Assembly (NCBI GenBank): GCA_947044405.1
Contig: CAMRHE010000323.1
Coordinates: 1,516,001 to 1,580,000 of the forward strand
Length of the DNA: 64,000 nucleotides
Direction: 5' to 3'
From: Leptodactylus fallax
Taxonomy: Eukaryota; Chordata; Amphibia; Anura; Leptodactylidae
The notes below the pieces were generated by a model. The model was not told the origin of the DNA. It saw only the letters and a program-made list of their open reading frames with translations, and did not search any database. Of this stretch, positions 23,274 through 32,860 are shown one piece after another (position 1 is the stretch's first letter; each line of letters opens with the position of its first letter). The translations under genes were made by a program, and so were the position numbers.

Positions 23274-23560
23274 TTAACCATGTGGTGACCACTTTTTTGC
23301 ATAGCAGTTAATATGGGACTATAATTTTACATCATGGTGACGAGACATCTACTTCTGAGACTACAAAGGTGTCCACAAATTTGGTTATTTTGGACTTTCT
23401 TTGGAAACAAATTCAATACAATATCACAGCATAACCACAGAACCATGGACAGGCTGCAGTTCACATAACAACCACTGGGTGGCCACACATTGACCCATGT
23501 GAGATAGACAACTCTCAGCAGAGTATCTGTAAAACATGTTGTTTTTTTTTTCTTCTGATC
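23274..23560. repeat. Direct repeat, copy 1 (~285 bp)
   Basis: It starts attaaccatgtggtgaccac and ends gtaaaacatgttg followed by a T-run. A clear diverged copy is at 24474-24755 in the same orientation. Confidence 0.8.
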
Positions 23561-23785
23561 TATGGGGCTAAATGATGGGAAACTAACGTTGTTGGTCTCC
23601 AGGCAGTAGATGCCTTGATGCATGGCATAGGGAATGTCATGTATATAGCTCTGCAATCTTCTTCTGATGCAACACCCTTAATGGCCACCATAAAAAGGCT
23701 AGAAAAAGTTTTAGGGGTTCTATAGGGTTCTGGTTCTCCAGTTGGAGTAGAGTGTCTTACAGGTAATGCTTGCTGGGAAAAAGTA

Positions 23786-24020
23786 TGCAAATTAACTCTC
23801 CTCCAAAAGTGAGAAAACGGTCTATATAGTGCCATCTATAGGTAGCTATCCAGCAAGTCAATACCTGACCCATTAAAGTGCCTTGAAACATAACATGGCT
23901 GATGTACCTAGTCTTGTTTGTAGGCTCTTGACTGGGTCGGACATTGACTTACAGGGTAGCTACCTATCACTAGAGACAACGTTTTCTTCCATTTTAAGGA
24001 GCGCTAATTTGCATATAGTT
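23786..24020. mobile_element. Foldback element
   Basis: ataggtagctatccagcaag...gtcaatacctgaccca is mirrored by gactgggtcggacattgact...gggtagctacctat. The outer arms atgcaaattaactctcct and ggagcgctaatttgcat also pair. Confidence 0.7.
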
Positions 24021-24473
24021 CTTAAAGGAGAAATTCTGGGAAATGCACTGCATGAAAGGATAAAAAATTTTGGATTTTTTTTGCTGCCTGTAGCTTATAC
24101 ACATTTCCTTTCTCTCGGCTGCTTATACTGTAAATATCCATTGTGTGTACTTGTTAGCCGGACCGGCCTTCAGCAGAAATGAGGTCATCGGGGTTAAAGG
24201 GCACCGTGTTCTGCTGGGCCAGTAATTGTCTCACTAATTAAACCCTGTCTTCAAAATCTGACTGAATACCAAGGGAAGAAGGAAAGCTGCATGAAGCCAG
24301 AGGTTGTGTGACCTCACACGGGTACACGGGAACGGCCATTAATCTTGTATGTTACCGCCGAAAAGCTGAACACGTACAATGGCGAGATACAACGGAGATA
24401 TGCTAGGGTGTCCTGTATATTCAGGTGAGGAAAGTGGACTGATTTAATTGCTATTGCTGTGGTTTTTTTTTAA
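24021..24473. other. Non-coding stretch between direct repeats
   Basis: No gene is seen. 24180-24420 is non-repetitive (ccagtaattgtctcactaat) and possibly conserved. Confidence 0.35.
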
Positions 24474-24755
24474 TTAACCGTGCGGTGACCACTTTTTTAC
24501 ATAGCACTTATTATGGGACTCTAATTTTACACTGTGGTGATGAGACATCTACTTCTGGGAATACAAAGGTGGCCACAACTTCAAATTCAACACAATATCA
24601 AGCATAAATCAACATCAAACAGAACCATTGACAGGCTGCAGTTCTCATAACAGCCACTGGGTGCCGCAAGTAGTCACTTATAGGATAGACAACTCCCAAC
24701 ACAATATCCGTAAAACATGTTATTTTTTTTTCTTTTCTTTTTTTTTATCTGACCC
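24474..24755. repeat. Direct repeat, copy 2 (~280 bp)
   Basis: It starts attaaccgtgcggtgaccac and follows copy 1 through gacaggctgcagttctcata and ccgtaaaacatgtta. The pair could be the ends of a small retroelement or a tandem duplication of about 1.2 kb. Confidence 0.8.
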
Positions 24756-25104
24756 AATGATGACTTTATCACTTTATCACACAAATCTCTAGTTCTAGAA
24801 AGTTTCAGATACATCTACATACAGTATGTGAGAGTGATGTTAGCAGCCTGTATTCCAATACTGTCATACGCTTTGTGTTTTATGTTTAGAGTGTGTGCTC
24901 GTAGTGTCTTTCACACCTTCTTCTATTCACTGTGGATTCCTGTAGGCGTTCTTTTTTTTTTTTTTTCTCATTTTCCACAGTAACTGGGGTATAGCTGTTC
25001 TTCCTCCTCTTTGAAGATAGATACAAAGTATAAGCAGCCTTTTAAGTGTCACAAAATCCTATAGGGGCTATCAGCAGAAAGCATTTTTATTAATTTTTAG
25101 TGAA
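24756..25104. other. Non-coding stretch
   Basis: T-runs are present and nothing else is recognised. Confidence 0.5.
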
Positions 25105-25430
25105 AGCTACAGCACTGTGCAAAAATTTTAGGCAGGTGTGGAAAAAATGCTGCAAAGAATTATTGCAGAAATAGAAGGGTTGGAAGTGATGATCCGGCCC
25201 CGACAGATATAGCCCTTACCTCAACATCATCCAGTCTGTCTGGGATGACATGAAGAGACAGAAGGATTGGAGCAAGCCTACATCCACAGAAGACCTGTGC
25301 TTAGTTCTCCAAGATGGCGGCAGGAACAACCTCCCTGCCCAGTTCTGCCAAAAACTATCTGCCGAGAGGAACTGATGGGGGACAAAGGGCAAAGGTCACA
25401 CCAAATATTTGAGATTGTCCCAGATCTGGG
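25105..25430 (+). mobile_element. Tc1/mariner-type deletion derivative, one end only
   Basis: It begins with a Tc1/mariner-like terminus (cagcactgtgcaaaaatttt then aggcaggtgtgg). After a deletion it encodes the C-terminal tail of a Tc1-type transposase on the plus strand (25215-25370; LNIIQSVWDDMKRQ...). The other terminal repeat is missing. 42409-42905 is a sister copy with the same deletion, so both derive from one non-autonomous family. Confidence 0.75.
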
Positions 25431-25597
25431 CATCTAGAATTTGTAACCTTAGCCCCACATTCGGCCCCAGAAAGGCAATTGCATAGGATGCAGCTATGTT
25501 TCTTCTTCTTTTTTGTCATATAAAATTATTGCAGTCGCAGCAGTTTTAGGATTTTAGTATCCAAGAGCCGCCATGTAGTCCAGGACTAAATATATTA

Positions 25598-25990
25598 AAG
25601 GATTACAGAGAAGCTGTCTCCAGACCTGGAAAGCCCAATGACATACCTCATCTGATCGGCGCTGTCACCCCAAGCATTTTGGTGTTTTGGTTATCCAAAT
25701 CCATTCCAGCTATTCTAAAGATATAAGCCCTGTTCGTGTTTATGCAGATTAGGGTCTAATAGCCAAGTGAACAGTAACATTCCATGACTTACATAAAACA
25801 GAGACCCCGCCCCCAGAGAAAAAACAATGTTACCACCCACTTGGCTAACCTGAACACTAACAGGGCTTATATCTTTGGAATAGCTGAACAGATTTGGATA
25901 AGCAAAACACCAAAATACTCAGGGTGACCGTGCCGATCAGAGGATGGATGTCATTGGATAGCTTTTCAGACCTGAGGACAGGTCCTGTTT
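25598..25990. mobile_element. Foldback element (~390 bp)
   Basis: Left-arm motifs tctccagacctgg, ctgatcggcgctgtcacccc, ttttggtgttttggttatcc and aaagatataagccctgtt are matched by reverse complements at 25840-25985. Arms are about 150 bp with an ~80 bp loop. Confidence 0.8.
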
Positions 25991-26626
25991 AGAAAAAATT
26001 CTGCAAATTATTAGTACAAATTAAAAAAAAAAAAAATTAAATATATCTTCCTTATAAACTAAGCAAATCTGACTTGTACTTCTCCATGACAAAGGAAAAA
26101 GCCAAAGTATGTATTTTCCTCCCTGTCCTCGTGTAGCCCGTGTACCATGGAGCCAGCAGTTTCGGCACTTCCTAATCACATATTGTGTTATAATATGGAT
26201 GAAGTACATTCCCACAACCTGTAATCATCCGGTCTGTTCTTCTCTATGGGCGGCCGCTAGATCTGAGAACTATTATACTAATCCTTGATCGATGAATAGA
26301 AGCCACTTCATTAGTTGTGAAGTGATTACATCAATTAGGACTTTCTACTAAATGCAGCATGTACTGTAGGCGGACTATTCCCCACATTATTTCTTCTTAC
26401 CTCAGTTTACCTGTGCTTAACCCTTTAAGGAAACAGGGTAGTTTGGGCATTAAGGCTTGGCAACTTTTTTTCATATTTTCCATCTCCGCCTTCCAAAATT
26501 GATAACTTCTTTATTTTTCTGTCAACATAGCCATTTTGATTAGCTTTTATTAACTTTTTTACGGTGGGATTTGTGAAAAAACCTGCAATTTTGTTGTTAT
26601 GGTGTTCACTCTGAATTACAAATTTG
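25991..26626. other. Non-coding stretch, 26230-26430 non-repetitive
   Basis: No exon is supported. 26230-26430 contains cttcattagttgtgaagtga and acatcaattaggactttcta and is a weak candidate for a conserved element. Confidence 0.35.
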
Positions 26627-27240
26627 TTTTATAGATCGGTTCCTAGGAGCTCCATGATTATTCTACACTATGTTTTATAGATAGCTTTCTAGGTGACCTG
26701 ACAGTGTTCTACACTATGTTTTATAGATAGGTTCCTAGGAGTCCTGACAGTGCTCTACACTATGTTTTATAGATCGGTTCCTAGGAGCTCCATGATTATT
26801 CTACACTATGTTTTATATATAGGTTCCTAGGAGCCCTGACAGTGATCTACACTATGTTTTATAGATAGGTTCCTAGGAGTCCTGACAGTGCTCTACACTA
26901 TGTTTTATAGATAGGTTCCTAGGAGCCCTAACAGTATTCTACACTATGTTTTATAGATAGGTTCCTAGGGGCCCTGACAGTGTTCTATACTATGTTTTAT
27001 AGATAGGTTCCTAGGAGCCCTGACGGTGCTCTACACTATGTTTTATAGATAGGTTCCTAGGAGCCCTGACAGTGTTCTACACTATGTTTTATAGATACGT
27101 TCCTAGGAGCCCTGACAGTGTTCTACACTATGTTATATAGATGAATTTCCTAGGAGCCCTGACAGTGTTCTACACTATGTTTTATAGATAGGTTCCTAGG
27201 AGCCCTGACAGTGTTCTACCTTATGCTTTATAGATAGTGT
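26627..27240. repeat. 46 bp minisatellite, ~13-14 copies
   Basis: The unit ctacactatgttttatagat plus aggttcctaggagccctgac and agtgtt is repeated. Two early copies carry the variant ctccatgattatt, which suggests a local duplication of variant blocks. The array ends with an inverted fragment (agtgtagaacagtgtcagtt) at 27236. Confidence 0.95.
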
Positions 27241-27309
27241 AGAACAGTGTCAGTTCTCCTAAAAACCTATGTTTTAAGCCAATTTAAAGTATTGTTTGCA
27301 CTGAACTTG

Positions 27310-27390
27310 TTCGTTCCGAAACAAACCGGGGACCCGAACCGTCGAACCCAAACCTGAAATAAGTCTTGAGAGTTTCGCCCATCTCTAATG
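27310..27390. mobile_element. Right-end fragment of AGAGATG element
   Basis: gttccgaaacaaaccgggga...tttcgcccatctctaatgg is the family terminus. Another small terminus lies at 28405-28437 (aggttcatccatctctaat). Confidence 0.6.
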
Positions 27391-27971
27391 GAAGCTGTGT
27401 AATGCTTCATTTCATTTCATTTTAGAATGCTCCCTAGTGGTCCCCAGGCATATAATAATACTCCCCAGTGGCCCCAGGCAGGTAGTATTGCTCCAGAATG
27501 GCCGGCTCCCAAGACAAGTAGTAATGCTCTCCAGTGGCCCCCAGGTTAGTAATAATGTCCCCCATTAGCCCCACACTTACCCATCCTTGTTCCCCTGAAG
27601 CTCTGAGGTTCTCCTGCTTCTTGTCTGCAGCTCAATGCAGAAAGTCTTCACCAGACATCACTAGCTGATGCCTAAGTGATAGAGAAGGAAGTCTTAGCTT
27701 CCTACACCACCATTCTATTCACCTACATCAGCATCCTGCCAATGTAGTTAAAAGGAGCACCACATTTGGCAATTGCTGCTCTGGGGTCTGAAGAGACCCT
27801 AAAGCACGGGTATTCAACTACTTTTAGTAAAGGTCCATTGACCGTGATCCGCCATCAAGTAAAGGTCCAAGCTGTACAGCAGCTGTACATGTCCAGTATT
27901 TACAGTATTTTTCAGACAAAAAGATGTGTCTGACTAAAAGATGTACAAGAAAAACTAGAAAAAAATATTTC
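27391..27971. other. Repeat-derived non-coding stretch
   Basis: Decayed units 'atgctccccagtggccccag' at 27425-27560 resemble the 30 bp minisatellite in the opposite orientation. A hAT-like terminus (cacgggtattcaactacttt) lies at 27806. Confidence 0.45.
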
Positions 27972-28335
27972 TTAATGTGGCATTATACTGTGTGTGGAGG
28001 CACTAAGGAGCATTATACTGTGGGTGGGGGCACTAAGGAGCATTATTGTGTGCGTGGGCACACTAAGGAGCATTATACTGTGTGTTGGGGCATTAAGGAG
28101 TATTGTACTGTGGGTGGAGGAATGAAGGAGCATTATATGATGGGTGGGGGCACTAAGGAGCATTATACTATTGGTGGGGGCCATAAGGAGCATTTTACTG
28201 TGGGTGGGGGCACTAAAGAGTATTATAAAGTGGATGAGGGCACTAAGGAGCATTATATTGTGGGTAGGGGCACTAAGCTTCATTATTGTGCCTCCAAGCA
28301 GGAGGCTCCTTAGTACCCCCCACAGTATAGTTTCC
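27972..28335. repeat. 30 bp minisatellite, ~11-12 copies
   Basis: The unit cattatactgtgggtggggg plus cactaaggag has a period of 30, which opens frames on both strands. It has the same motif as the arrays at 21615, 23090, 39003 and, inverted, 18950. Confidence 0.92.
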
Positions 28336-28340
28336 CGTTA

Positions 28341-28644
28341 GTGCCCCATACATATTTAACATTAACAGCGACCTGGAGAAACCTTCATCTCCCTCCCTCT
28401 TCGCGAAATAAATCTCACAAGGTTCATCCATCTCTAATCCCAGTCTACTACTTTAAGTAACATGTAGGCATGAAGGAATCCAACGAAACCAAATAGTCAT
28501 TGGTTAAGACAATTGGTTTAACTTCTTTGTCAAGTTAGCTATTTTGTGTGTGTGAATTAATGTTTATGTACGTGTGTTTTTTGTATATGTCTGAATTTAG
28601 TATGCAGTATAGTCACAATCAACGGGGACGAGATGTCTACCAGC
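28341..28644. other. Non-coding stretch
   Basis: There is an AGAGATG-family terminus at 28405-28437. Otherwise nothing is recognised. Confidence 0.45.
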
Positions 28645-28828
28645 CAGTGTTGGAATGGCCCACAAGAGTATCAAAAGATCCACCGATGGGTCCAAGCTCT
28701 AAAATCATAATGGTCCAGCAGAAAACAACCAAATTTGATGGGTACTATGGTCTGTTTCCTAGAAGTTGCTGGAGGATGGGCCCCTAGAATAATTTTTCTG
28801 GTGGACCCAAGGAACCTCAGTTCGACAC
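28645..28828. mobile_element. Short element with GGCCCACC inverted ends
   Basis: It begins cagtgttggaatggcccac and ends ggtggacccaaggaacctca then gttcgacac. A sister copy is at 45578-45718. A further end fragment lies at 28945-28972. CAGTGT ends and a roughly 8 base duplication at the sister copy hint at a hAT-type MITE. Confidence 0.65.
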
Positions 28829-29190
28829 AAGACCCAAGACTGAAGGTCAACCGATGTCTGTCTCGTCACAGCAGTGAATGAAGAAGTGGCAGTATCACTT
28901 CTTTAACGGTACTAAGGCCTATGTCTTAGGGGTTGTTGGAGTGTGGGCCCAAGGAACATGAGTCCGATGCAGCTTCCAACCTGTTCTTCTCGTAACTACC
29001 ATCTAACTACGTTTTACAGTCTTAGTCTGAACCAGTAAGGAAATCCATAGAGTTTTTGATTAGTTTATCGACAGACAAATATAAAATGTTCTCTGACTTG
29101 CACTTTTGTTTTGACTAAAGTTTAGTGTTTTTCTCCCTAAAATTGCAAAGGTGTTACTTTCCCTAAGCAGTTTTATTTCATTTCTTCCAG
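28829..29190. other. Intron-like sequence upstream of the candidate exon
   Basis: No repeat is recognised in the last ~200 bases. A pyrimidine-rich tract (ttttatttcatttcttccag) precedes the exon. Confidence 0.4.
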
Positions 29191-29357
29191 CTATTCATTG
29201 CAATCGGAACTCCAATAATATCGACCACCCTGCCAGTACGGACAACATCAACCTGAACCTCAAGGGGGAACACGCTGACTCACCCTCCGTTAAGGACACT
29301 TCAAAAGTTCCAGAGCCCAAAGGGACACCCAAGAAACTGCAGACAGATGCACCCAAG
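29191..29357 (+). CDS. Candidate internal coding exon (unknown gene)
   Basis: The acceptor is tttcatttcttccag immediately before 29191. The donor is CCCAAG followed by gtaata at 29358. The 167 base exon would start in phase 1 and end in phase 0, adding 55 whole codons to the two bases that complete a split codon. The open frame reads into a hydrophilic peptide rich in Asn, Asp, Lys, Ser and Pro (for example DNINLNLKGEHADS and EPKGTPKKLQTDAPK). It has no transmembrane segment or cysteine pattern and resembles a disordered linker in a cytoplasmic or secreted protein. I do not recognise the gene. The sequence is not shared with any repeat in the window. The alternative is a chance ORF with good-looking splice sites. 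Confidence 0.55.
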
Positions 29358-29814
29358 GTAATAAGAAGCCGGGGCCCAAGAGTGATGTTAAAGCAAATCA
29401 TTTAATTAGAGGAGAGTGTTTGTTCTGTAAACACGACAGGGCCGATGATTAGAATGCAAAGCGGAACGAGGAGTCCTGAGGTGAAAATAATTAGAGAAGA
29501 AAAATAGAGTGCGGTAGAGAATCAGGACTGAGAATGCCGGCTGAATGTCTAATCATTCTTTATTCACTGCTTGCTGTCTTACTTTGTCTTCTTGAATGTT
29601 GCATGTTACTTTAGAAGTCTACTTTTTAAAGAAGTTTCGCAAATCGGTAGTGGCGATGGTTGGGGAGATTCATTGCGGTACAGAACACAAAGTACTGTCT
29701 CTTCATTTATCAGAGGCCATGTGGGATGCTTGTCGGAAAGTTGTACATAGTTACATTCCTTTCATTGGAAAGGACTCGAAAGTAGAAAAAAAAAAAAAAA
29801 TTTTTTTTGAAGGT
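29358..29814. other. Intron-like sequence downstream of the candidate exon
   Basis: The flank at 29400-29560 is non-repetitive with tttaattagagg and ataattagagaag motifs, so conservation may extend beyond the exon. An A/T-run lies at 29786-29808. Confidence 0.4.
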
Positions 29815-30132
29815 TTAAAGAGGAACTTTCAGGTACTCATTGATGTGCGGTATTATACTGTATATGCGGTATGCGCACTTGTGCTAGAAATATCGGTGCC
29901 GTTAATCCCTCTGTCAGAAGGGCGGGTCTTACAGCCTATCGCCTTCGCTGGCCTGTAAGGCCCGCCCCTTCTGACAGTGGGGAGATATCTGTGCCGAAAT
30001 TAATAGCACCAATATCTCCAGCACTGGGGCGCATACTGGGAAAGCTGACCATGCCCTTAATTCAGTGCACTGTCTGCATTCTAGCGATATATAATACCGC
30101 AAACTGATGAGAACGTGAAAGGTCCTCTTTAA
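29815..30132. mobile_element. Foldback MITE with TTAA ends (first of two abutting)
   Basis: TTAA lies at 29815-29818 and 30129-30132. The ends ttaaagaggaactttcagg and gtgaaaggtcctctttaa pair, and the inner arms (cggtattatactg..., gcgatatataataccgc; cagaagggcgggtcttacag, ctgtaaggcccgccccttct) are reverse complements. A half copy is at 22886-22980. Confidence 0.82.
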
Positions 30133-30544
30133 AGGGATTCTATCCTTCCCCCATGCATATTTAACTGCCACCACTACATTCCAGAGCACAACAACCTACC
30201 TTTGTTATGTAAGTCACGTTTGCCGATTTGGAGAAGAACAGTTTTGAATTCTTATGCAAATTAGGCAATCAGTGCATTGGGGGTGGGGCTTCAGATCCCA
30301 GGAGCACTGCTTTTACCAGTCCTACCTTTACGATTTCCTGCTTGCACAGTGAGAATTGATCCTCCTACAGTAATGACATCACCCAACCTACTTGAGCAGC
30401 AAGAGCAGTGTTCCTGGAGCGGAAGGCCCGCCCCTAGTGCACCAACTGCCTCATTTGCATAAGAATTGTTTTCTCCAAATCTACAAAAGCGACATACTGT
30501 ATATCACAAAGGTATGTGGTTTATCACTGCAATGTGCTCTTTAA
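30129..30544. mobile_element. Foldback MITE with TTAA ends (second, sharing the TTAA)
   Basis: It starts ttaaagggattctatcctt at the very TTAA that ends the preceding element and finishes at TTAA 30541-30544. Arms include gatttggagaagaacagttt...cttatgcaaattaggcaatc and the reverse complement near 30440-30500. Confidence 0.8.
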
Positions 30545-31036
30545 CACAGTGATGGCAGTTGGATATTTTTGGGGAAGGTGTTAGAATTTTTGTAACGGGA
30601 GTTTGTCACCAGAACAGTGCCCATCAGCCAATCAGCATTGTTAGCAACTCTTTTGGTGATGCTGATTGGTTCAGAACATCTCAACAGCCTACAATGCTCC
30701 GCCCTCTAAAAGTTCTTTTCAGCTGGATGACAGGCACAGCATACAGCACTGCCAGGCTAGTGTGTAATGAACGCTCTTTGCATCCACTAGTTCAACCCTG
30801 TTGTCTGAATTTAACTCTTTCCAGATATAATCCAGCGGGTCTTTAAACATGGTGTCTGCTCCACTCCTGTCTTGCACAGTGTAGACCCAACGGCAAAGCC
30901 CGCAGTCAGAACGGCCGGTTACATTGTCAGACGGGAGCAGGAGCCATTAGTACTATTCTATTACATGCTGCCAGGGGCACTGTGCGATAGAAGTGAAGGG
31001 ATTTTATGATACGCTGCAATATTGTAGTATTGCGGT
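30545..31036. other. Non-coding stretch, probably repeat-derived
   Basis: acgggagtttgtcaccagaa at 30597 resembles TTAA-element ends. A short inverted pair (ccaatcagcattgttagcaa...tggtgatgctgattgg) lies at 30639-30668. No gene is seen. Confidence 0.4.
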
Positions 31037-31551
31037 TAGAGATGAGCGGGCGAACCTCCCAAGATTCTTTTACTTTCGGGTCAAACAAGTTTGCAAAGAA
31101 TCGGAAGTCAATTTATTATAATCAGGAGTCTCATCAAATCCTAGAGTATAATAGGTGGAGGCCCAGGGGAGGTGTAAAAAATACACCCAGTGATGTCATG
31201 ATGCTAGCATGCCCATCTGACCGCTGTGACCCAATCACAGGCCTCAGTGGTGACCCAGGTGCATGACATCACCAAGAGAGTGTCAGACAACATGAAGAGG
31301 CCCAAGAGGTGAGGGAAGATGAGTATACTGTAAATGTTTTTTTTTTTTGTTTTTTTTCACATCCCCTAGGCCTCCACCTATTATTTACTGGAATCTGAAG
31401 AGACCTCAGAGTATAATAATTTACCGCAATGCATGTTGCAAGGCCATGAGACGAATCTCCAATTGTTTCAGTTTTGTTAAAAAAATCAAACAATTCGGGA
31501 TATTAGGGTTGAACCCGTTTCGTGACTAGGTGGTTCGTTTATCTCTAATTG
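31037..31551. mobile_element. AGAGATG palindromic element, essentially full length (~515 bp)
   Basis: It begins agagatgagcgggcgaacct and ends ggttcgtttatctcta. The internal order (aaatcctagagtataatagg, aggcccaggggaggtg, ccaatcacaggcctcagtgg, aagaggtgagggaagatgag, ctaggcctccacctatta, ctgaagagacctcagagtat) reads as a foldback around about 31250. It is the reference copy for the family in this window. There is no coding capacity. Confidence 0.8.
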
Positions 31552-32629
31552 CAGTACATTGTATGGGGGATCATATGGGAGTCTAAAAATCAAAGAATAA
31601 AAAAAATTCTAAAGTTTAAAAAAAAAAATGAAAAAAATTATAGTTAAAATCCCCTTTCCCTAGTACACATATAAATAAACCAAAATAAATATAACATATT
31701 AAGCATCCCAACATCTGAACTACAAAAATATTCATCCCATACAGTAAACACCATAGCGGGAATCATTCCAAATGACGTAAATGAAAACTACAACTTGCTC
31801 CGCAAGAAAATATGCCTTACACAGCCCCAAAAATGTTACAGGTGTCATTTGTCCTGCAAAAAATAAGCTCCCATATGGCTCTGTGAATGGGAAAAATAAA
31901 AAAATTAGGTTTTGGAAGGCAGGACTGAAAAATAAAAATGTAAAAATGAAAAATGGCTGCAGCAGGAAGGGGTTAATATTCCTATATTTTTGGACTGCGT
32001 TTTTTTTTTTTGTCTAGATTAAAGGGGTTTTCCTATAACACGTTTTATTTTTGTCTTGAAGCTTCCATCCCCTGAGTAGTGTACTTGTAAGTGTGAGGAT
32101 ATTGCTATGAAAATATCTTCTTATGCCGGTGAGGACACACTTGTGCGTGAGACTAAAAAATGTAAATTATGGCCAAAAAACCCCTTTAACATTATTACAT
32201 GAAAAAAATTAATTTTATAATCAAAAATTCACTAGATCAGTGAAGAGATTCGTAAAAGCCTGGTCTGAGTATGTTGAATACCGTCTTTAGTAACCCAGTC
32301 GCTTAACCTCAGAATTAGTATACTGCACACAGACTGAGCCCTGCTGTAGGTGTGTCAGTCATTGTGTTACTGTCATGCTCCTGTCCGTTATGTGCCTACT
32401 TGCGATAGAACATCGAGTAAGGAACATCCTCTTGACAACCCAAATGTACCTTGGGACCTGGGAAAGATAACTCTTAGAATTTCTTTCCATTCCCCTGAGA
32501 TTCAGCAGGTTAGTCCCAGATATCAGAAGCCTGAGACAGCCAGAGGTACAGTACGTTCTGACGTCTTTCGGAATGCAGAGGATACAGATAGACTTGAGTA
32601 CAATAGTGAAGTATTGGTGAGTTGTTTTT
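31552..32629. repeat. AT-rich stretch with dispersed A-rich repeat
   Basis: 31640-31990 carries the gcaagaaaatatgcc, ctcccatatggctctgtgaa, gaaaaataaaaaaatta and gctgcagcaggaaggggtta series seen elsewhere. 32230-32620 is non-repetitive. An ORF at 32350-32661 has weak splice-like borders, but I do not call it an exon. Confidence 0.45.
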
Positions 32630-32676
32630 TTTTGTGCATTTTACTGTGGGGGCCACAATGAGGGGGCATCATTTAT
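32630..32676. repeat. Minisatellite remnant plus 15 bp TSD of the full-length L1
   Basis: ttttactgtgggggccacaa is a unit of the cattatactgtg family. gggggcatcatttat at 32662-32676 is repeated exactly at 38989-39003. Confidence 0.9.
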
Positions 32677-32860
32677 TTATTTATTTTTTAACTGTAATTT
32701 TTATTGAAAAAGTTTTTTAAAAGAAATACAAGGCAAATGTAAAGCAAATAATCTGTTACATCAGAGAAAACAACAACAGAAAGACTCAATTTGGGGGAAA
32801 ACAAAAAACATGACAAAGGAAAGAAACAATAAGGGGAGAAACAAAGTTGGGAGTCAGGCA

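Noticed and set aside
27924..28313. 129 residue ORF with GGGTKEHYTV repeats
   Set aside because: It is the translation of the 30 bp minisatellite, and the opposite strand is equally open.
32350..32661. Possible exon (peptide with PNVPWDLGKITLRISF)
   Set aside because: A gttagt donor-like site follows cag at 32509, but the acceptor (cgatag) has no pyrimidine tract and the peptide is unfamiliar. Support is insufficient.
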